A DNA stretch of 64,000 nucleotides. Origin: Desmodesmus armatus. Lineage: Eukaryota; Chlorophyta; Chlorophyceae; Sphaeropleales; Scenedesmaceae. The notes under the pieces were generated by a model. That model ran no database searches and was not told where the DNA came from. It saw nothing but the letters and a program-made list of their open reading frames with translations. Numbering within the stretch: position 1 is the first letter of the stretch; each line of letters begins with the position of its first letter. Below, piece after piece: positions 36,246-48,300 of this stretch. A program made the translations under genes and the position numbers. The stretch spans positions 620,001-684,000 of the forward strand of contig VIIQ02000593.1 of assembly GCA_007449985.2 (NCBI GenBank), given 5' to 3'.

Positions 36246-37304
36246 TTGAAGATAAGGTTGTCCTCACGTGTCCTGCTGTGGGTGCTGCCTTGTGGCCTGC
36301 AGGCACCATGCCTGGTGGGGAGGACTAGGGCCACATGCCCAGAACTGAATGTTTGCTCGTGTCTGTCTGTGTTTGTGGCAGTGGCGAAGATGCTGTCAGC
36401 CTGCAACACAACAACAGCACAGCAGATGCCAACACTGTTGCTGTTGGAAGCCTGGCATGTACCAAGACGCTGGGCGCCTGTGCACGCCAAGAAACGCTAC
36501 ATACCTTTTAATGAACAAAATAATGCCGGCTCAAGCGCGTTGGCGACAAAACTGCGAACTATGATGCTAGAGCCGTACTGCAGAATTTGCTTCGGCACCG
36601 AGCACAGAAATATGCTGCTGTACAAAACGTATAAAATGAACCACTGTGGAACGTGAATGGTGCATGTTGCCAACCATGCTCGGCGAGTTGAAAAGTCGGC
36701 CGGCACGGCCGGCTGTAGCATGGGCGAGTTTCTGGGGCAAACCCAGCACATGCCCGGCATGCACTGCTCAAAGCTCGCAAATGTCACAATCAACACCAGA
36801 TGCAGTCTCCTGGTTGCACTGATTGCACTGGCAGAGTGCACAAGGCATTCGCAAGGCCCCAAGCCTTGAAGGATGGGAACACAGCACCATCTTCATGCCC
36901 ACAGGCACACCTCTCAATCGGACCCAGAAGGCAAAGCAGGTACATTGCCTAGTGAAGCATTGAAGCCTGCTTCTTGACGTAATGCAGCACTCTCTGTCAA
37001 CTGCACCCAGCTACAGCCACCGCATGCCTGTCACACCAACACACACCTGGCATCGAATGGCATCAGATGGCACATAGGCGCCCCTCCTCTCCGCTCAAGC
37101 CATCATGACTGTCAGCCAGCTCCAGCCAGCACGGCATGCTGCTGGCGCACCAAACAAAGTCAAGCACGGTGTGCATGTGCACTGCCCAGCACCTCCCAGG
37201 GCTTAGAGTCTGTTCAAAACCCCCTTTCCCAACCTGGTCCCCACAAAGCTGCCCTCACCCCCTCCCCGCTGCGGCTGCACTGGGCTGCACATGCCACTGA
37301 CATC
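36246..37304. other. Spacer between the PH-like and LYR-motif genes
   Basis: About 1.06 kb. It should hold the promoter of the minus-strand PH-like gene (right of 36245) and the 3' UTR of the LYR gene. Several open frames of 60-160 codons exist on both strands but none shows recognisable domains, and I leave them out. Confidence 0.5.
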
Positions 37305-37840
37305 TCAGCGGGGGCCTTTGAGGTTGCCCTCTGCTGCTAGCTGGTTCAGCAAGCGCCGTTGCATCACAACGTTCTCAAGCTGTGTTTCAGCGAGTGAGAC
37401 GTAGAACTCGATCTTGCTGGGGTCTGTTTCGCCCATGCACTGCTTCATTTCGTGCCTCGCTTTTCTATGGACGTGAAGCCTCCTGTTCTCTGCAAGCAAA
37501 GCATAAATCAGAGAATGCGTTGTTGTCAGCCTTTTGCTTACTGTCACAGCCCCTAACTGCCTCCATGTTGCTGCCTGGCTTGGATGCTGAATTGACGCCC
37601 CTGCTGTTGCTGGAAGCATGCAGCATCACGGCATGGCAAGGGGCTAGGAGGCATCGAGGCATTTGTTGTTGCTTGAGCATCTGCCGCATTGGTGGTGCAG
37701 TCTATGGCTGTGCTGCGTGTCCATTATATTGATCTGTGACATGATCGTGAGGTAGGACGAGACAGCTCACCAGTTGGCATTTGCTTTGCTTCTCTCAATA
37801 ATGCTCTGTACAACGCCAGGACCTTCGATCGATGCGACAT
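37305..37840 (-). CDS. LYR-motif protein (Complex1_LYR family)
   Basis: Two exons, 37840-37771 and 37489-37305, joined in phase 1 across a 281-base intron, give an 84-residue protein. It begins MSHRSKVLALYRALLREAKQ, with the LYR tripeptide at residues 10-12 and the family helix, followed by NRRLHVHRKARHEMK and the conserved TDPSKIEFYVSLAETQLE helix. LYR proteins are small mitochondrial factors that bind acyl carrier protein and help assemble Fe-S cluster machinery or respiratory complexes. The exact subfamily (LYRM9-like, ISD11-like or other) cannot be fixed by eye. It lies head-to-tail between DEK and the PH-like gene. Confidence 0.82.
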
Positions 37841-37960
37841 ACTGTCCCGTGGCTGACAGCAGCAACACTCACTGACAGTGCTGATCAGTTGAACGTGCTG
37901 GATGAAGTTGCTGGGTGTGGGATGCAATTCTGCACAGTCAGTGCGGATGCATGTGGCTGC

Positions 37961-37965
37961 TTACA
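37961..37965 (-). terminator. Candidate TGTAA polyadenylation signal of DEK
   Basis: TTACA on the plus strand (TGTAA on the gene strand) lies 480 bases past the DEK stop and just upstream of the LYR gene start. Motif and spacing only. Confidence 0.35.
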
Positions 37966-38444
37966 TAATACAATCAGCATTGAGGCCTACGATTGATGAA
38001 CCACAGGGTTCACAAAAACCAAGGGTTCAGCAGCTGTACCACCGCAGCTGCCAGCAAGCGGGCACACAACGCTGCTGCCAATGCCAATAGCAGCGTAAGG
38101 TCTGCAGGTGCTAAGCATACTCAAAACTGATTTCGTACCCACTCCTGACAAGATGGTTGTCACACGGAACCCAATGATGAAGCAGCCGTCTGTCCAAGCA
38201 GTGCAGCTACAGCCATGGGCACCACTCACGGCGATGCAAGCTGCCTACAAAACGTGCTCACATGCTGCCAGCTGATGCTGCAGTTGTCTCCCAAGCCACG
38301 TACAAGAGCGAGGTCTCAGCCACACTGTCACAAGCACCACAGGTCAACTGTCCAACCACTCAAGGCTTGGTACACGCCGCTGTCCCCACCCACATTGTCA
38401 GCGTAGTTGCGGGCAACAAAATCCCTGCTGCTGGCAGGGTCATA

Positions 38445-41400
38445 TCAGGCTGCGTCCTGCATCTCAGCGTCAGCAGCAGCAGGTGCTGCTGCGGCTGGCT
38501 CCTTAGCCTCTGCTGCAGCTGCGTCTGCAGGGCCCTCAGCACCCTGCTGGTCATCCTGCACAGGTACGGAGCAGCAGGCATGCAAATAGCGTCAACAGCG
38601 TCAACAGCATCAGGCGTCAATAGTGTCACCCTCAGGACCGACCAAACGCAAACACCAGGATGTGCTGTGTTCGTTTGTTGCTGGGGCCTGATCTACCATG
38701 CCGAGTCTGCATGCAACCTGGGCACATTATGCAGAGCAGGAGGTGTGCAGCAGCTGTAGCAGCTTGCTACTTACATACACCAGGGCACATGCTAGATTCA
38801 CAGAATTGGTGGGGAAGTAACACAGGCCAGCTGCATGACCCCCCCATTGAGTCAAGGCCGGCCAGAAATGCTTGACCACTCCTGCTGCTGGCCCGCCCAC
38901 TCCTGCACTCACAGGCCGTCTACTAGTGACACCCACCTGCTTTGCGTCATCATCGTCGGCAGCTGCCTCTGCAGCCTGCTCCTGCTCATCCCCACCAGCA
39001 GCGGCAGCCTCCTCCTCCTTCTCCTCAGCAGCTGCTGCAGGCTCCTCAGGCTGCTGCTGCTCTGGCTCCTCCGCCTTGCCACCCTCTTCCTGCTGCTGCT
39101 GCTCCTCCTCCTGAGGCTTGTCTTCCTCAGCAGCAGCTGCTGCCTCGGCCTCTGCGTCACCCGCACCCTCCTGCTCTGCTGCTGCTGCTGCACCTGCTGC
39201 ATCTGCTGCATCGCCGCCCTCCTCGGCGGCATCCTCCCCTTCCTCCTGCTGCTGCTCCTGGCTGCCGCCATCCTCGTCGTGGGCATCCACCCACTCCTGG
39301 ATGACGTTCTTGAGGAACTGCTTGCGGCTCTTGAGGTTCACCTGCACACACACCAACGACATACCGATGGCGCAGCAGCAAAGACAACCAACAGCTCAGC
39401 TGGTGTATTCAACAGCACAGGTGTTTGCAGTGACAGAGGCTGCACCACTGCAGCCAACAGTGCTGACAAAGGTTTTGAGTGTCGCAGCATTGTTGACATC
39501 CAGTGCTGGATGCATCACTGTATCAGATCGTAAGAATGCATGCACAGACACGCCACAAGGCAAGCCGACTCAACAACCACACCATGGACACACACCCCTA
39601 GGCTGCACTGCAGGTGCAGCTTGCAGTGGCTGTCTGTCAACACTCGGCGTGCTTCTCAGTAAAAAAACACGCACTCTCAGCCGCAAGAACACGACATCGT
39701 GCACGTGGCACCACGTTCATCACGTATGTCACTCACTGCAAACTTCTCCTCCAGCTGCTTGTGCAGCTGTGAGTAGCTGAGTGTCTCCAGGTCAGCACCC
39801 TCCAGCAGCGTCTCCAGGGCAGACCGCAGCTCAGACTCAGAGGAACCTGCAGCATGACGACAGTCACAAACACAAAAAGACAGCAAACGTCTGCACTGAG
39901 TGCTGGTGAACACAATGCAGGGCAGCAGCTGTGCCTGGGTCTGGGGCAATGCTTCTGAGCTTGGCACATATGGCAGCAGCCAGGAGAGTGGCTGCTCAGC
40001 ATCCCAGATTTGACACCTCCAGCTTTCAACACAAACGGGGATGCATGTGAGAGCTCCTGGCATAGCGGCAACGCTGGGATTCCTAACATGCATCCCTGTT
40101 TGTGTTGGAAGCCAGCGGTGTGAAACCTGGGATGCTGTACGTAAATGTTATCACACGCCGCAACTGACACTGACAGTACGATCACATTGGCGCAGCCGTA
40201 TACATTCCTCCCCTCACCCTCTGGCTTGCTGGCAGCCTCCTTTCCCTTGCCCTTCTTGGCGCTGGCTGGTGCTGCAGCCTTGGCACTGGCTGGTGCAGCC
40301 TTCTTGCTGCTGCTGGGTGCTTTCTTCTGCTTCTTACTCTTGCTGCCTTCCTCCTCCTCCACCTCCTCCTCAGAGGCTGCAGCCTCCTCCTCCTCCTCCT
40401 CGTCTGCTGCTGCTGCTGCTTTGGAGCCCTTCTTGGCTGAGCCCTTGCTGGCGCCCTTGGCCTTGGCAGCGCCTGCAGAGCTGCGCTTGGCGCCGCGCTT
40501 GGGCTTCTGTGATGGCAGCAGGAAGCACAGTGCAGCACACCCGTCAACGATACGCCACGGGCAACCAACCTTGCCAGCTGTGGCTCGCCTTGCCTGCGGC
40601 TGTTGCTGCACTCGGCAGGCAGACGGCAACGGTGCCGCAACCTGGCTGCTGCCACCACCCAGTGCATGATTATGGACTGAAGCGGAGGTTATCAACATAG
40701 CATCCACGATGCAGCATGCAGCAGATGTGGTCGACGGGTGCGGTCTGTGCCTGCCAGCAGCCAGCTGCCTTATGCAGCAACCCTAGAGGTGTGCGAGATC
40801 TCTCACCTCCTCCTCCTCCTCACTGCTGGGCTCCTGCTCGCTCTCCTGCTCCTCAGACTCAGGTTCAGCCTCCTCCGAGTCCTCCCCCTCCTCCTGCTCC
40901 TCCTCTGCCTCCTTCTTCTGCTTCTTCTTGCCGCCAGCCTTGCCAGCAGGAGCAGCCTTGCGCTTGCTGCCGGCCTGCACACACAGGAAACACAGCAGCG
41001 ACAGCCCGGTGAGTGATGACAGGCGTCTGCAGTAAGGTGTACAGAGAAACGTGCGCACCTGCAAAAATTGGCAGAGACCTGCCACCGTCGCTGCGGCAGC
41101 GCGTGGGGTGTCACAGTGAGAGTGATGTGTCTGTGTGAGTTAACCTCCATCCAACCAGCATCCTGATGTTGGTTGAGAGCTACCACACACGGGGAATGAA
41201 GGCAAACATGGCTGGCGCGCAGACCATGCAGGAATGTGAACCACAGATGATTGCATGCCCATGCCATGCATTGGGCGAGAGTCCTTATCACGCAGGCGTG
41301 CATGATGCCAGAACCGCATTGCATGCTCTCACCACGAAGCGAGTCCTACTCCTGCAGTGATGCATGCTATCAACACAGCCAACAGTACTTGGATTAGGTG

Positions 41401-44006
41401 CTCTGGCGCCAAGGCTGTGCTTCTAGCCCCCTGGCAGCCCGATGTTTCCTTGGTTGCAGCCAGTCGGCAGGGTTCCAAACCCCTCTTGCACCCCCAAGAC
41501 CACAGTACTGCATGCAGTAGAAGCCAGCACAGGTTGCAGCGCTAGTAGCACACCTTGGGCGTGGCCGCCTTCGCCTTTTTCTTGGCCTTCTTTGCTTTCT
41601 CAGCCTCAGCCTGCACGGTTCAGTCAAGCGCAGCAGCACAGACATGTCACTAGACAGGCACGAGCGGCAACAGCACCGGCTGGACACAGCGCTGTTAGCC
41701 AGGATGAAAAGCCATGTGCAGCTACAGGCAGGCAGCTGCTGTTGTGTTGGCACAGCTTCCACCTCCCCAGCTGCCGCCCTGTCACTTACCTTTGCTGCCA
41801 GGTCCTTGTCAGATGCCCTGTGGGGCTTCTCCAGGAACTCCACCACACGCTCCATCTTCTCCTCCTGCAGCACACACAGAAAGCAATGGTTTGACCCAAG
41901 CTCAGCGTCCAACCACTTGCCTGGTGTCCCCTTGCCCGCGTACACACATCAGATGTGCAACCATCCGCTTTGGTTTGCCGCACTAGTCTTCTGCAGGCAT
42001 GACACCAAGCCATCATGGCCACATCGATGTGTGTCCAATGATGAACATGATATCCTCCACCCGAACTGAGGCAACAGGTGAGCAACACTAGGCAATGCAA
42101 TTTTTGCTGTGCAGGCTCCTGATATGTACACATGTACACAACACATACAGGGGTGTGCTTGCCCCACCTTGGTGCCGCGTGAGGGTGTGGGCAGGTCAAA
42201 GATGTCCAGCAGCTGCTGCAGCGCAGGCCCGGTGTACTTGCCCAGCTTCTCCAGCAGCTTGGCACGCTCCACCTCCTGTGCATGACACAGCGCAGCGCAC
42301 AGCACGACACAGCATGGTTCACTGGACCGCAGCATAACAAATCAAAGTTACACCTGTAGCTATGAAGCATATACTTACAGCTTGCTATGAAGCATATCCT
42401 TACAACTTGGAACAGTAATGTGACAGAGCCCTTATGCTTCACATGCAACATGCTTCTGGTTAGCCATGACGCTGTGCTGCCAAGCTGCTGTCATTACAAA
42501 CAAGAACTACACGCGGCGTACACACTAGCTGCTGATGATCGCCGAAGGTGCTGACCCATGCACCACCCCCTCCCATCTGCATGGCTGTTGCCATGTGACC
42601 AACTGGGAGGCAGCTGGTCAGCCTGCTGTTCCCCAGCAACCGCCCCTATCAAGTGGTCAATGCCAGGCTTGATTGCTACAGCTGTGAGGTGACAGGCGTG
42701 ACCTGTGTCTTTGAGTGTATGTGCTGGCCCCACCTTGTTGGTGTAGACCACGCCTGAGAAGGCCTGGATGTTGCGCTTGCGCTCATGCAGCTGCGCCAGC
42801 ATCGGACAATACATAGACACAGCAGCAGTGTGTACAGCCAGTGTCAGTCACCAGCGGCGTGACTGTGCCTAAATGCCGCAATCGCCGTCAGAAAAGTGTA
42901 GCACACGTGCTTCCATGCAGCTACCCCCAACCCAACCAGCACCATGCACAGCATCCCACCTGCACTGTCACATTTGATCCACCTCCACTGTCACATTTGA
43001 TGTACTACATTCAGTAACCAGCTGCATACACGCCACCACTGCATCTTGGTGGTAACACACCATGTGATAGCGGTGTGTTTTCCTGTACAGTTCCCCAATC
43101 ACACTCACCGTGCCATCCCTGTTGAACAGCAGGCGGTGCAGCCCCTTCAGCAGGTCGTCGCTGCCTGGCACCTTGCTCAGCTTGAACTTGACTGCACACA
43201 AGCAGACACAGGTTGCAGGTCAGGAGCTGGCATGTGCAGCTGTAGCAGCCACAGCAGCAGCCATGCGACAGCGCAGGAGCTGGCATGTGCAAGTGTGCTG
43301 CTGCGGCAGGCTCGGTGCGGCAGAGCACCAAGGAGTGCACACGGTGCCAACTCCTGCAACTCACAGGTCCAGCACACACTGCTGACTGCCAGCCACACGC
43401 GCACTGCCAGGAGCAATCATCAGCACACATAGCAGGTGCACAGCTCAGCTCACCATTGGGGATTTCGCCCAGCTTCTCACCAGCACCCTGCAAGTTTGAT
43501 TCAGCGGACAGGTGCAACTACTGAGTGCTGGGCAGCATGTGTGTGGGCATCCAACAAACCAGGCTGCACAAGGGACTCTGCTGGGCAGTCCAGCTGATGC
43601 ACAGCCTTTGGGAAGTCCCTGTGTGCTCCTTGCACTGCTCAAGTCACCAACTGACATGTAGGCTGCTGCAGCCATACCACTGACAGTTGCCTCGGAGGTG
43701 ACAAACAGCAGTATCCCAGGCACTACGCACCTCCTTTGGCTTCTCAACCTTCTTCTCTTTCTTCTCTGTCTGCGGCTGGAAGAAGTCCACGGACTTGCGC
43801 TCCCGTTTGCTCCTGACTGGAGCCTCAGCTGCTGCGGCTGGTGTTGCTGCCTTCTTGGCTTTGGCCTTCTGCTTGGTTGGTGGTGCTTCTGTTGCCTCGT
43901 CAGCGTCAGCTGCCTCGTCGGCTGGCTCGTCTGCTGCCTGATCTGCCTCATTTTCAGCAGCATCAACCTCCATTGCCACCTCCTCCTTCTGCTCGTCCCC
44001 CGACAT
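38445..44006 (-). CDS. DEK: DEK-like chromatin-associated protein
   Basis: Twelve exons, all GT-AG with matching phases: 44006-43731, 43487-43454, 43191-43109, 42790-42734, 42275-42168, 41864-41790, 41610-41554, 40974-40807, 40506-40218, 39846-39737, 39341-38937 and 38555-38445, giving about 590 residues. The N terminus is acidic, then basic (KRERKSVDFFQP). The pseudo-SAP/SAP region has KFKLSKVPGSDDLLKGLHRL, RNIQAFSGVVY, KLLEKLGKYTGPALQQLLDI and VVEFLEKPH. Long Lys-rich and Glu-rich segments follow. The DEK_C winged-helix-like domain spans exons 10-11 (LRSALETLLEGADLETLSYS, then SRKQFLKNVIQEWV), and the tail is acidic and Q/A-rich. DEK proteins bind DNA and histones, alter supercoiling and influence transcription and splicing in the nucleus. 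The domain order matches plant DEK proteins. Confidence 0.88.
39998..40136. repeat. Long imperfect inverted repeat (51-base arms) in a DEK intron
   Basis: Arms 39998-40048 and 40086-40136 pair at 44 of 51 positions around a 37-base loop. It lies in the intron between exons 40218 and 39846. Confidence 0.85.
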
Positions 44007-44925
44007 GCTTGCAAGGTGATCTGCAGAAGTTGAGTGGTTGCAGACGTGCCACACGAGCAAGCAACGTGTCAAAGCCGACTAGTTCTGCTGGCTTGGCGGT
44101 GACGAGACAAACGAGCCCTCGTTGGACAACAACAAGTCAAAGCTGAGGTAATCGAACATATTCAAAAGTGGCGTGACAGTCAAACCGCTTGAACCTTCTT
44201 TTTCTTGTCGATTCCTTTTCTTGCAACCCATAACACCCCTTGGCACACCCTACAGCCGTGTTGTGATGTGGGAGAGCCTCAGGCCTCCACCTGCTTGGCA
44301 AGGCCCCCCCATGTTGTGGCTGTCACGCATGGTTGCCCTGCCTGCGCCTCTGTCCACTTTTAACATGCAACAATCCATATACAGATGTTGCTGGTAGACA
44401 GCGGGCATGACTCCTTACAGACAGACAAGCGCACACTCCACATGCCCTGCGTCAAGCCTTGAGGAGGACGATAACAATGCTGGCATCGACATGGTCAACC
44501 CCAACTGCCATCGATGCAAAAACACAACTGCATGTCAAAACCAGGCTCCACAAGCCTTATAGTCAACGACCACTGGCCATCTGCACAGCACATGCACAAG
44601 CCAGCCTGCTCATGTATGTCACAACCATCTCAGCGTCAATGGATCAAGCAGCAACAGCCCTCGTCTCTGGCACTGCACACACACCTCCGCAACTACCCAC
44701 TGCCTTATTCAGACACGCACAGCCCCTTGAGCCCAGGGGCGACACCACTGCGGCCCGAAACACACTCATGCGGCATGCCCAGTGGACAACACATGCCTTG
44801 ACGATTGCAACTGCGGCTTGCCACGTACACACCCAGCAGCCTCTGCGGGTCAAAAAGTGCCTCGACAGCCGCCGCTGCGGCCCACATCATATGCTCAGCA
44901 GCCGTGGTGGCAATAAAGAGCTCTA
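44007..44925. other. Spacer between DEK and TOM20
   Basis: 919 bases holding the DEK promoter (near 44007) and the TOM20 3' UTR. A gene-strand TGTAA (plus-strand TTACA, 44415-44419) could end TOM20. The open frame of about 210 codons on the plus strand at 44459-45091 lacks any family pattern and overlaps the TOM20 last exon in antisense. Confidence 0.5.
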
Positions 44926-47646
44926 TCATGCCTTGACAGGTGGCGGGCTGCCCCTGCTGAGCATCATCACACTGACAATGATGGCTCCCAGCGTGACCCA
45001 GCCAGCCACATCCCACCAGAACTCATTGCTCTCTGCTGGCTTCTTGCCGCCTGAGCTGCCACCAGTCATCACACCTGCTGCCTGGGCCTGAACAGCACCG
45101 CAGTACAAGGGGCGGCGCAGGTGGGGTAAGTATAGCTGGGATGTGGTCCAGCATATTGAGGAGGCTCACGTGACACTCAGCATTCGCAGCCGTAGCTGCG
45201 CAGCTTGATGCAGACCAAGGGTTCAAGGTATCCCTCCGAGGTGGGGAGAATCACTCATCTACCCCTGTTACAGAGATCAGGGGTAGACCCCGGCATGTTT
45301 GAGCCCAGCACAGCACCCGCAAGGCTTTCATCTGCTCACATCTACCCCTGATCTCTGCCAACAGGGGTAGCTATGAGCAGATAAAAGCCTTTCAGGCACT
45401 GTGCTGGGCTCAGGCATGCTGGGGTGCACCACCTGCCACGCAGCATGGCAGGCATAAGTCAAATGGCTGTGGCGCGGCTGCCTGCCCTTGCTGTTGCAGT
45501 ACCCACCTGCTGGATTTGTGTCTGGATCTCGTCGTAATACTGGGGCGCCTGCAGTACAGGCAGCAGTGATCGGACTTGTGAGTAAGCACGGTGGCTGGCT
45601 GCGCCCGCGCCGACTGCAAAGTGAGTGAGCTGGTGGTGCAGCCAAAACATGTATGCAGGCATAGCATACACACCAACACCCCCAGACTCCCGCTGCACGC
45701 AAGCTGCAAATCAAGCTGTCAGATAAGGCTGTCAGATGACGGGTGCCGAGCAACTTGGCGCTGCCGGCCCATAACATCCACCACCATAGGGCCATAGGGG
45801 CAGCTGCAAGGGGCAGCAGGGAAGCTGACTGCTATTGTTGCTGGGTCAGCAGGCAGCCATGGATGCTGGTGGGGCTGAAGCCAGGTAACTATTCAGACGA
45901 AGGTAACATGACAGCCCCTCACAGGCACACCTTTTTGCACATGTCCAGCGCCTTTTTGTACGTCTCATTGTTGGGCTCCTGCAGGACAGACAGACCATGC
46001 CAGCACGGCAGTACCATCACGCAACGCTGCCCTGGGAAGCTGATGACAGCTGCTGATGCTGCTCTTCTCTGTTCAGGTCAGCAGCTGCTGATGCTGTTGC
46101 TGTTGCTACATGTCAAAAGCAGCGCAATGGGTGCATGCTGCAAGCAGCTGCAGGCAATCAAGCCTGACCAGCTGCCCTTCCAGGTGCTGCAAGGCATCCC
46201 CCGCGCTGCTGAACACGCCACCAGGACGCCACTTAGCTGCTACACGGCTGATATACGGCAAGCCTGGCTGCTGCTGCCAATGTCGGGACCTGCTCACGTT
46301 CTCCTTGCAGTGCTTGAAGAACTCCTCTGCCTTGTCAAACAGCTCCAGAGCAGACTTGCGGTCAGATGCCAGGAAGCCCTGCAGCAGCCAACATGATGGG
46401 GTATGGAGTGAGTGAACAGCACTGCCTGCAATGCATTTTCCAATTTGAGGCTGCGGTACGACAAGGAGTGGGACTTCTTGAACCCTCGGCCCGCTGACCA
46501 GTGCCCAGGCTGCGACTTTTCCCCTACACTGCCCCACAATGTGCTTCATTACACTGCATTGCACTGTACTTTACTGTACAGTAGTGCAATTGCTTCTTGA
46601 CCTGCGGCTCTCTGACCAGCTGCTTGAAGCTATTACGGGGGTAAATTGGGGCAGTGACAGCTGGAGGGCCACTGCTGCACGGTGTGTCGTGCATACTGCA
46701 TTGCTGCCACTGCTGTATCAACAGCCCATTTGCTGTATGGGACAGCTTCCTAGGGCATCAGCTGGGCTGGTTGCTGTTGTCTAGACCCTGCATTGCTGCC
46801 CTGGTGATGCTGTGAGGAATCCAGTCGGCAGCTTGCACTGCTGAGGTGCCAACCCTGCACGTACCAGGGAAGTGTATGCATTGCCCAGGCACCACATGGC
46901 ATCTGTGCACTTGTCGTCTATCGTGAGCGCCTGCTCCAGCTTTGCAATGGCCTGCAGCAGCAGACAACAGCGCGCCAACAGAGATCACAGCAGACAAGGT
47001 GACAGCAGCCAGCCTTTTCATCGGCTGTGCCAACCACGCAGCTCTGTCTTTGACCAGGAGTGCAAGGAGGCGCAACTGCTGTGGCAAGGCAGCTACCCGG
47101 TGCCGGAGCTGCTGCACCTGGCCATGCACTGCTGCCTTAATGCGTGCCTGCTGGTCCCAGAGCCTGCTGGCTCATTATCACCTCTTTGATGTAGTCGTCT
47201 GCTTCTGTGCCTTGCTTGAAGTGAGCCAGCTCAAGCATGGCACCTCCCCAACGCACAAGGGCCTGCACACAACCACACACAAACGCGTGAACGTTGCAGA
47301 GAGTGTGAGAGGTGCTCGGCAGCAGCACTGCGGCAATGCATGGAGCTACATGTGGGAGCTTGGCATCATGGCAACACTGCAAATGCAACATACCCGTGCA
47401 TCCTTGGGATCCTTCTGGAAGTCCTTTTGAGCACTTAGTCTGGCAGCCTCGAAAAACTGCTCCCTGTTGATTTGTACAAGGCCCCACACAGGCCAGAGGG
47501 TTGTCGCGCGCAAGTGGAACAGCAGCAGCAGCAGTAACACAGCGGCAGCAACATGTGAGGCTGTTGGTGGCTGAACGCAGAGTGCAAGGTTGTAACAGCT
47601 CGCTTTGCACACGGTTTCCGCACCTCTCTGCTTCGTCTGCAAACAT
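44926..47646 (-). CDS. TOM20: Plant-type mitochondrial import receptor TOM20
   Basis: Eight exons, 47646-47624, 47463-47394, 47262-47182, 46951-46865, 46378-46298, 45978-45931, 45548-45507 and 45087-44926, all GT-AG in phase, give 197 residues (plant TOM20 is about 200). The start MFADEAEREQFFEAAR comes from a 23-base first exon. TPR-like helices follow: LVRWGGAMLELAHF, AIAKLEQALTID, AMWCLGNAYTSL, ALELFDKAEEFF and NNETYKKALDM. The tail has a Gly/Ser linker and one C-terminal membrane helix (VAGWVTLGAIIVSVMM) ending SPPPVKA, the C-anchored layout specific to plants and green algae. It is a receptor for mitochondrial presequences on the outer membrane, part of the TOM complex. The intron before the last exon carries a long foldback repeat. 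Confidence 0.92.
45259..45424. repeat. Foldback element (63-base arms) in the last TOM20 intron
   Basis: Arms 45288-45350 and 45362-45424 are imperfect complements over 63 bases with an 11-base loop. A smaller inverted pair, 45259-45286 against 45343-45370 (CTACCCCTG and CAGGGGTAG ends), is nested over it, so two alternative folds exist. The structure fits a small foldback/MITE-like element or a small-RNA precursor. Confidence 0.85.
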
Positions 47647-48300
47647 TGCGTATGTGATGCCTGATCTGTATCCTGAGTGGGTGTGAGTTTTTCCTTCGTT
47701 CTCTGCAACTGTAGACTTGATACCACGCCGAGATTACCAAGGCAATACTGGACCAGCTTGGCATTGCATATCCATACCCGATCACTTTCCACGCCTTGCA
47801 CACTGGTTTGAGCCCTCCATCAGGGCCTAGCATTGAAGGAAGGGGAAACATTAAACTGCATACAGACACCAAACTGCTTGTGTGTCAAACAAGCTCAACA
47901 GGAGAAAGGTCATGGCATGAACAGGGCATGCACAAGTCCCAGCACTCTGAGCAGAGTGCTTCCCCGACGATCAAGAAAAAAATGTTTCATTTTGTCACGA
48001 GATGATCTGTCAATCAACTTGTTTACAGCCACCCAGCGACTTCCTGCAGTATTCCAGCAGTGGCTCTTGATCTTCTGACAAGGTGGTTGCAGACGTGCAG
48101 CTGGCGCTGGCGTGCAACATGGCCTTGTTTGAACATTTACATTCTAACACAACCTCGAAGGAGATCACAGTGCAGTTTCCGATCCAACCACAACGCAACC
48201 CAACACAGACCAGAAACAAACCACAGGTTGATTTGAAACGCAAACACGCTCCGTTGTATACCTACGGTGATCGGGTGATGTAGGGCAGGCGCATGGTTGT
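47647..48300. promoter_or_regulatory. Divergent promoter region between TOM20 and the 48.3 kb gene
   Basis: A 654-base spacer between two start codons facing away from each other must hold both promoters. I could not single out core elements. The placement is the evidence. Confidence 0.5.

Noticed and set aside
36497..36862. 121-codon minus-strand frame between the PH-like and LYR genes
   Set aside because: No motif, no splice or poly(A) context, and alternative frames are equally open.
44459..45091. 210-codon plus-strand frame between DEK and TOM20
   Set aside because: It overlaps the TOM20 last exon in antisense and shows no domain or signal.
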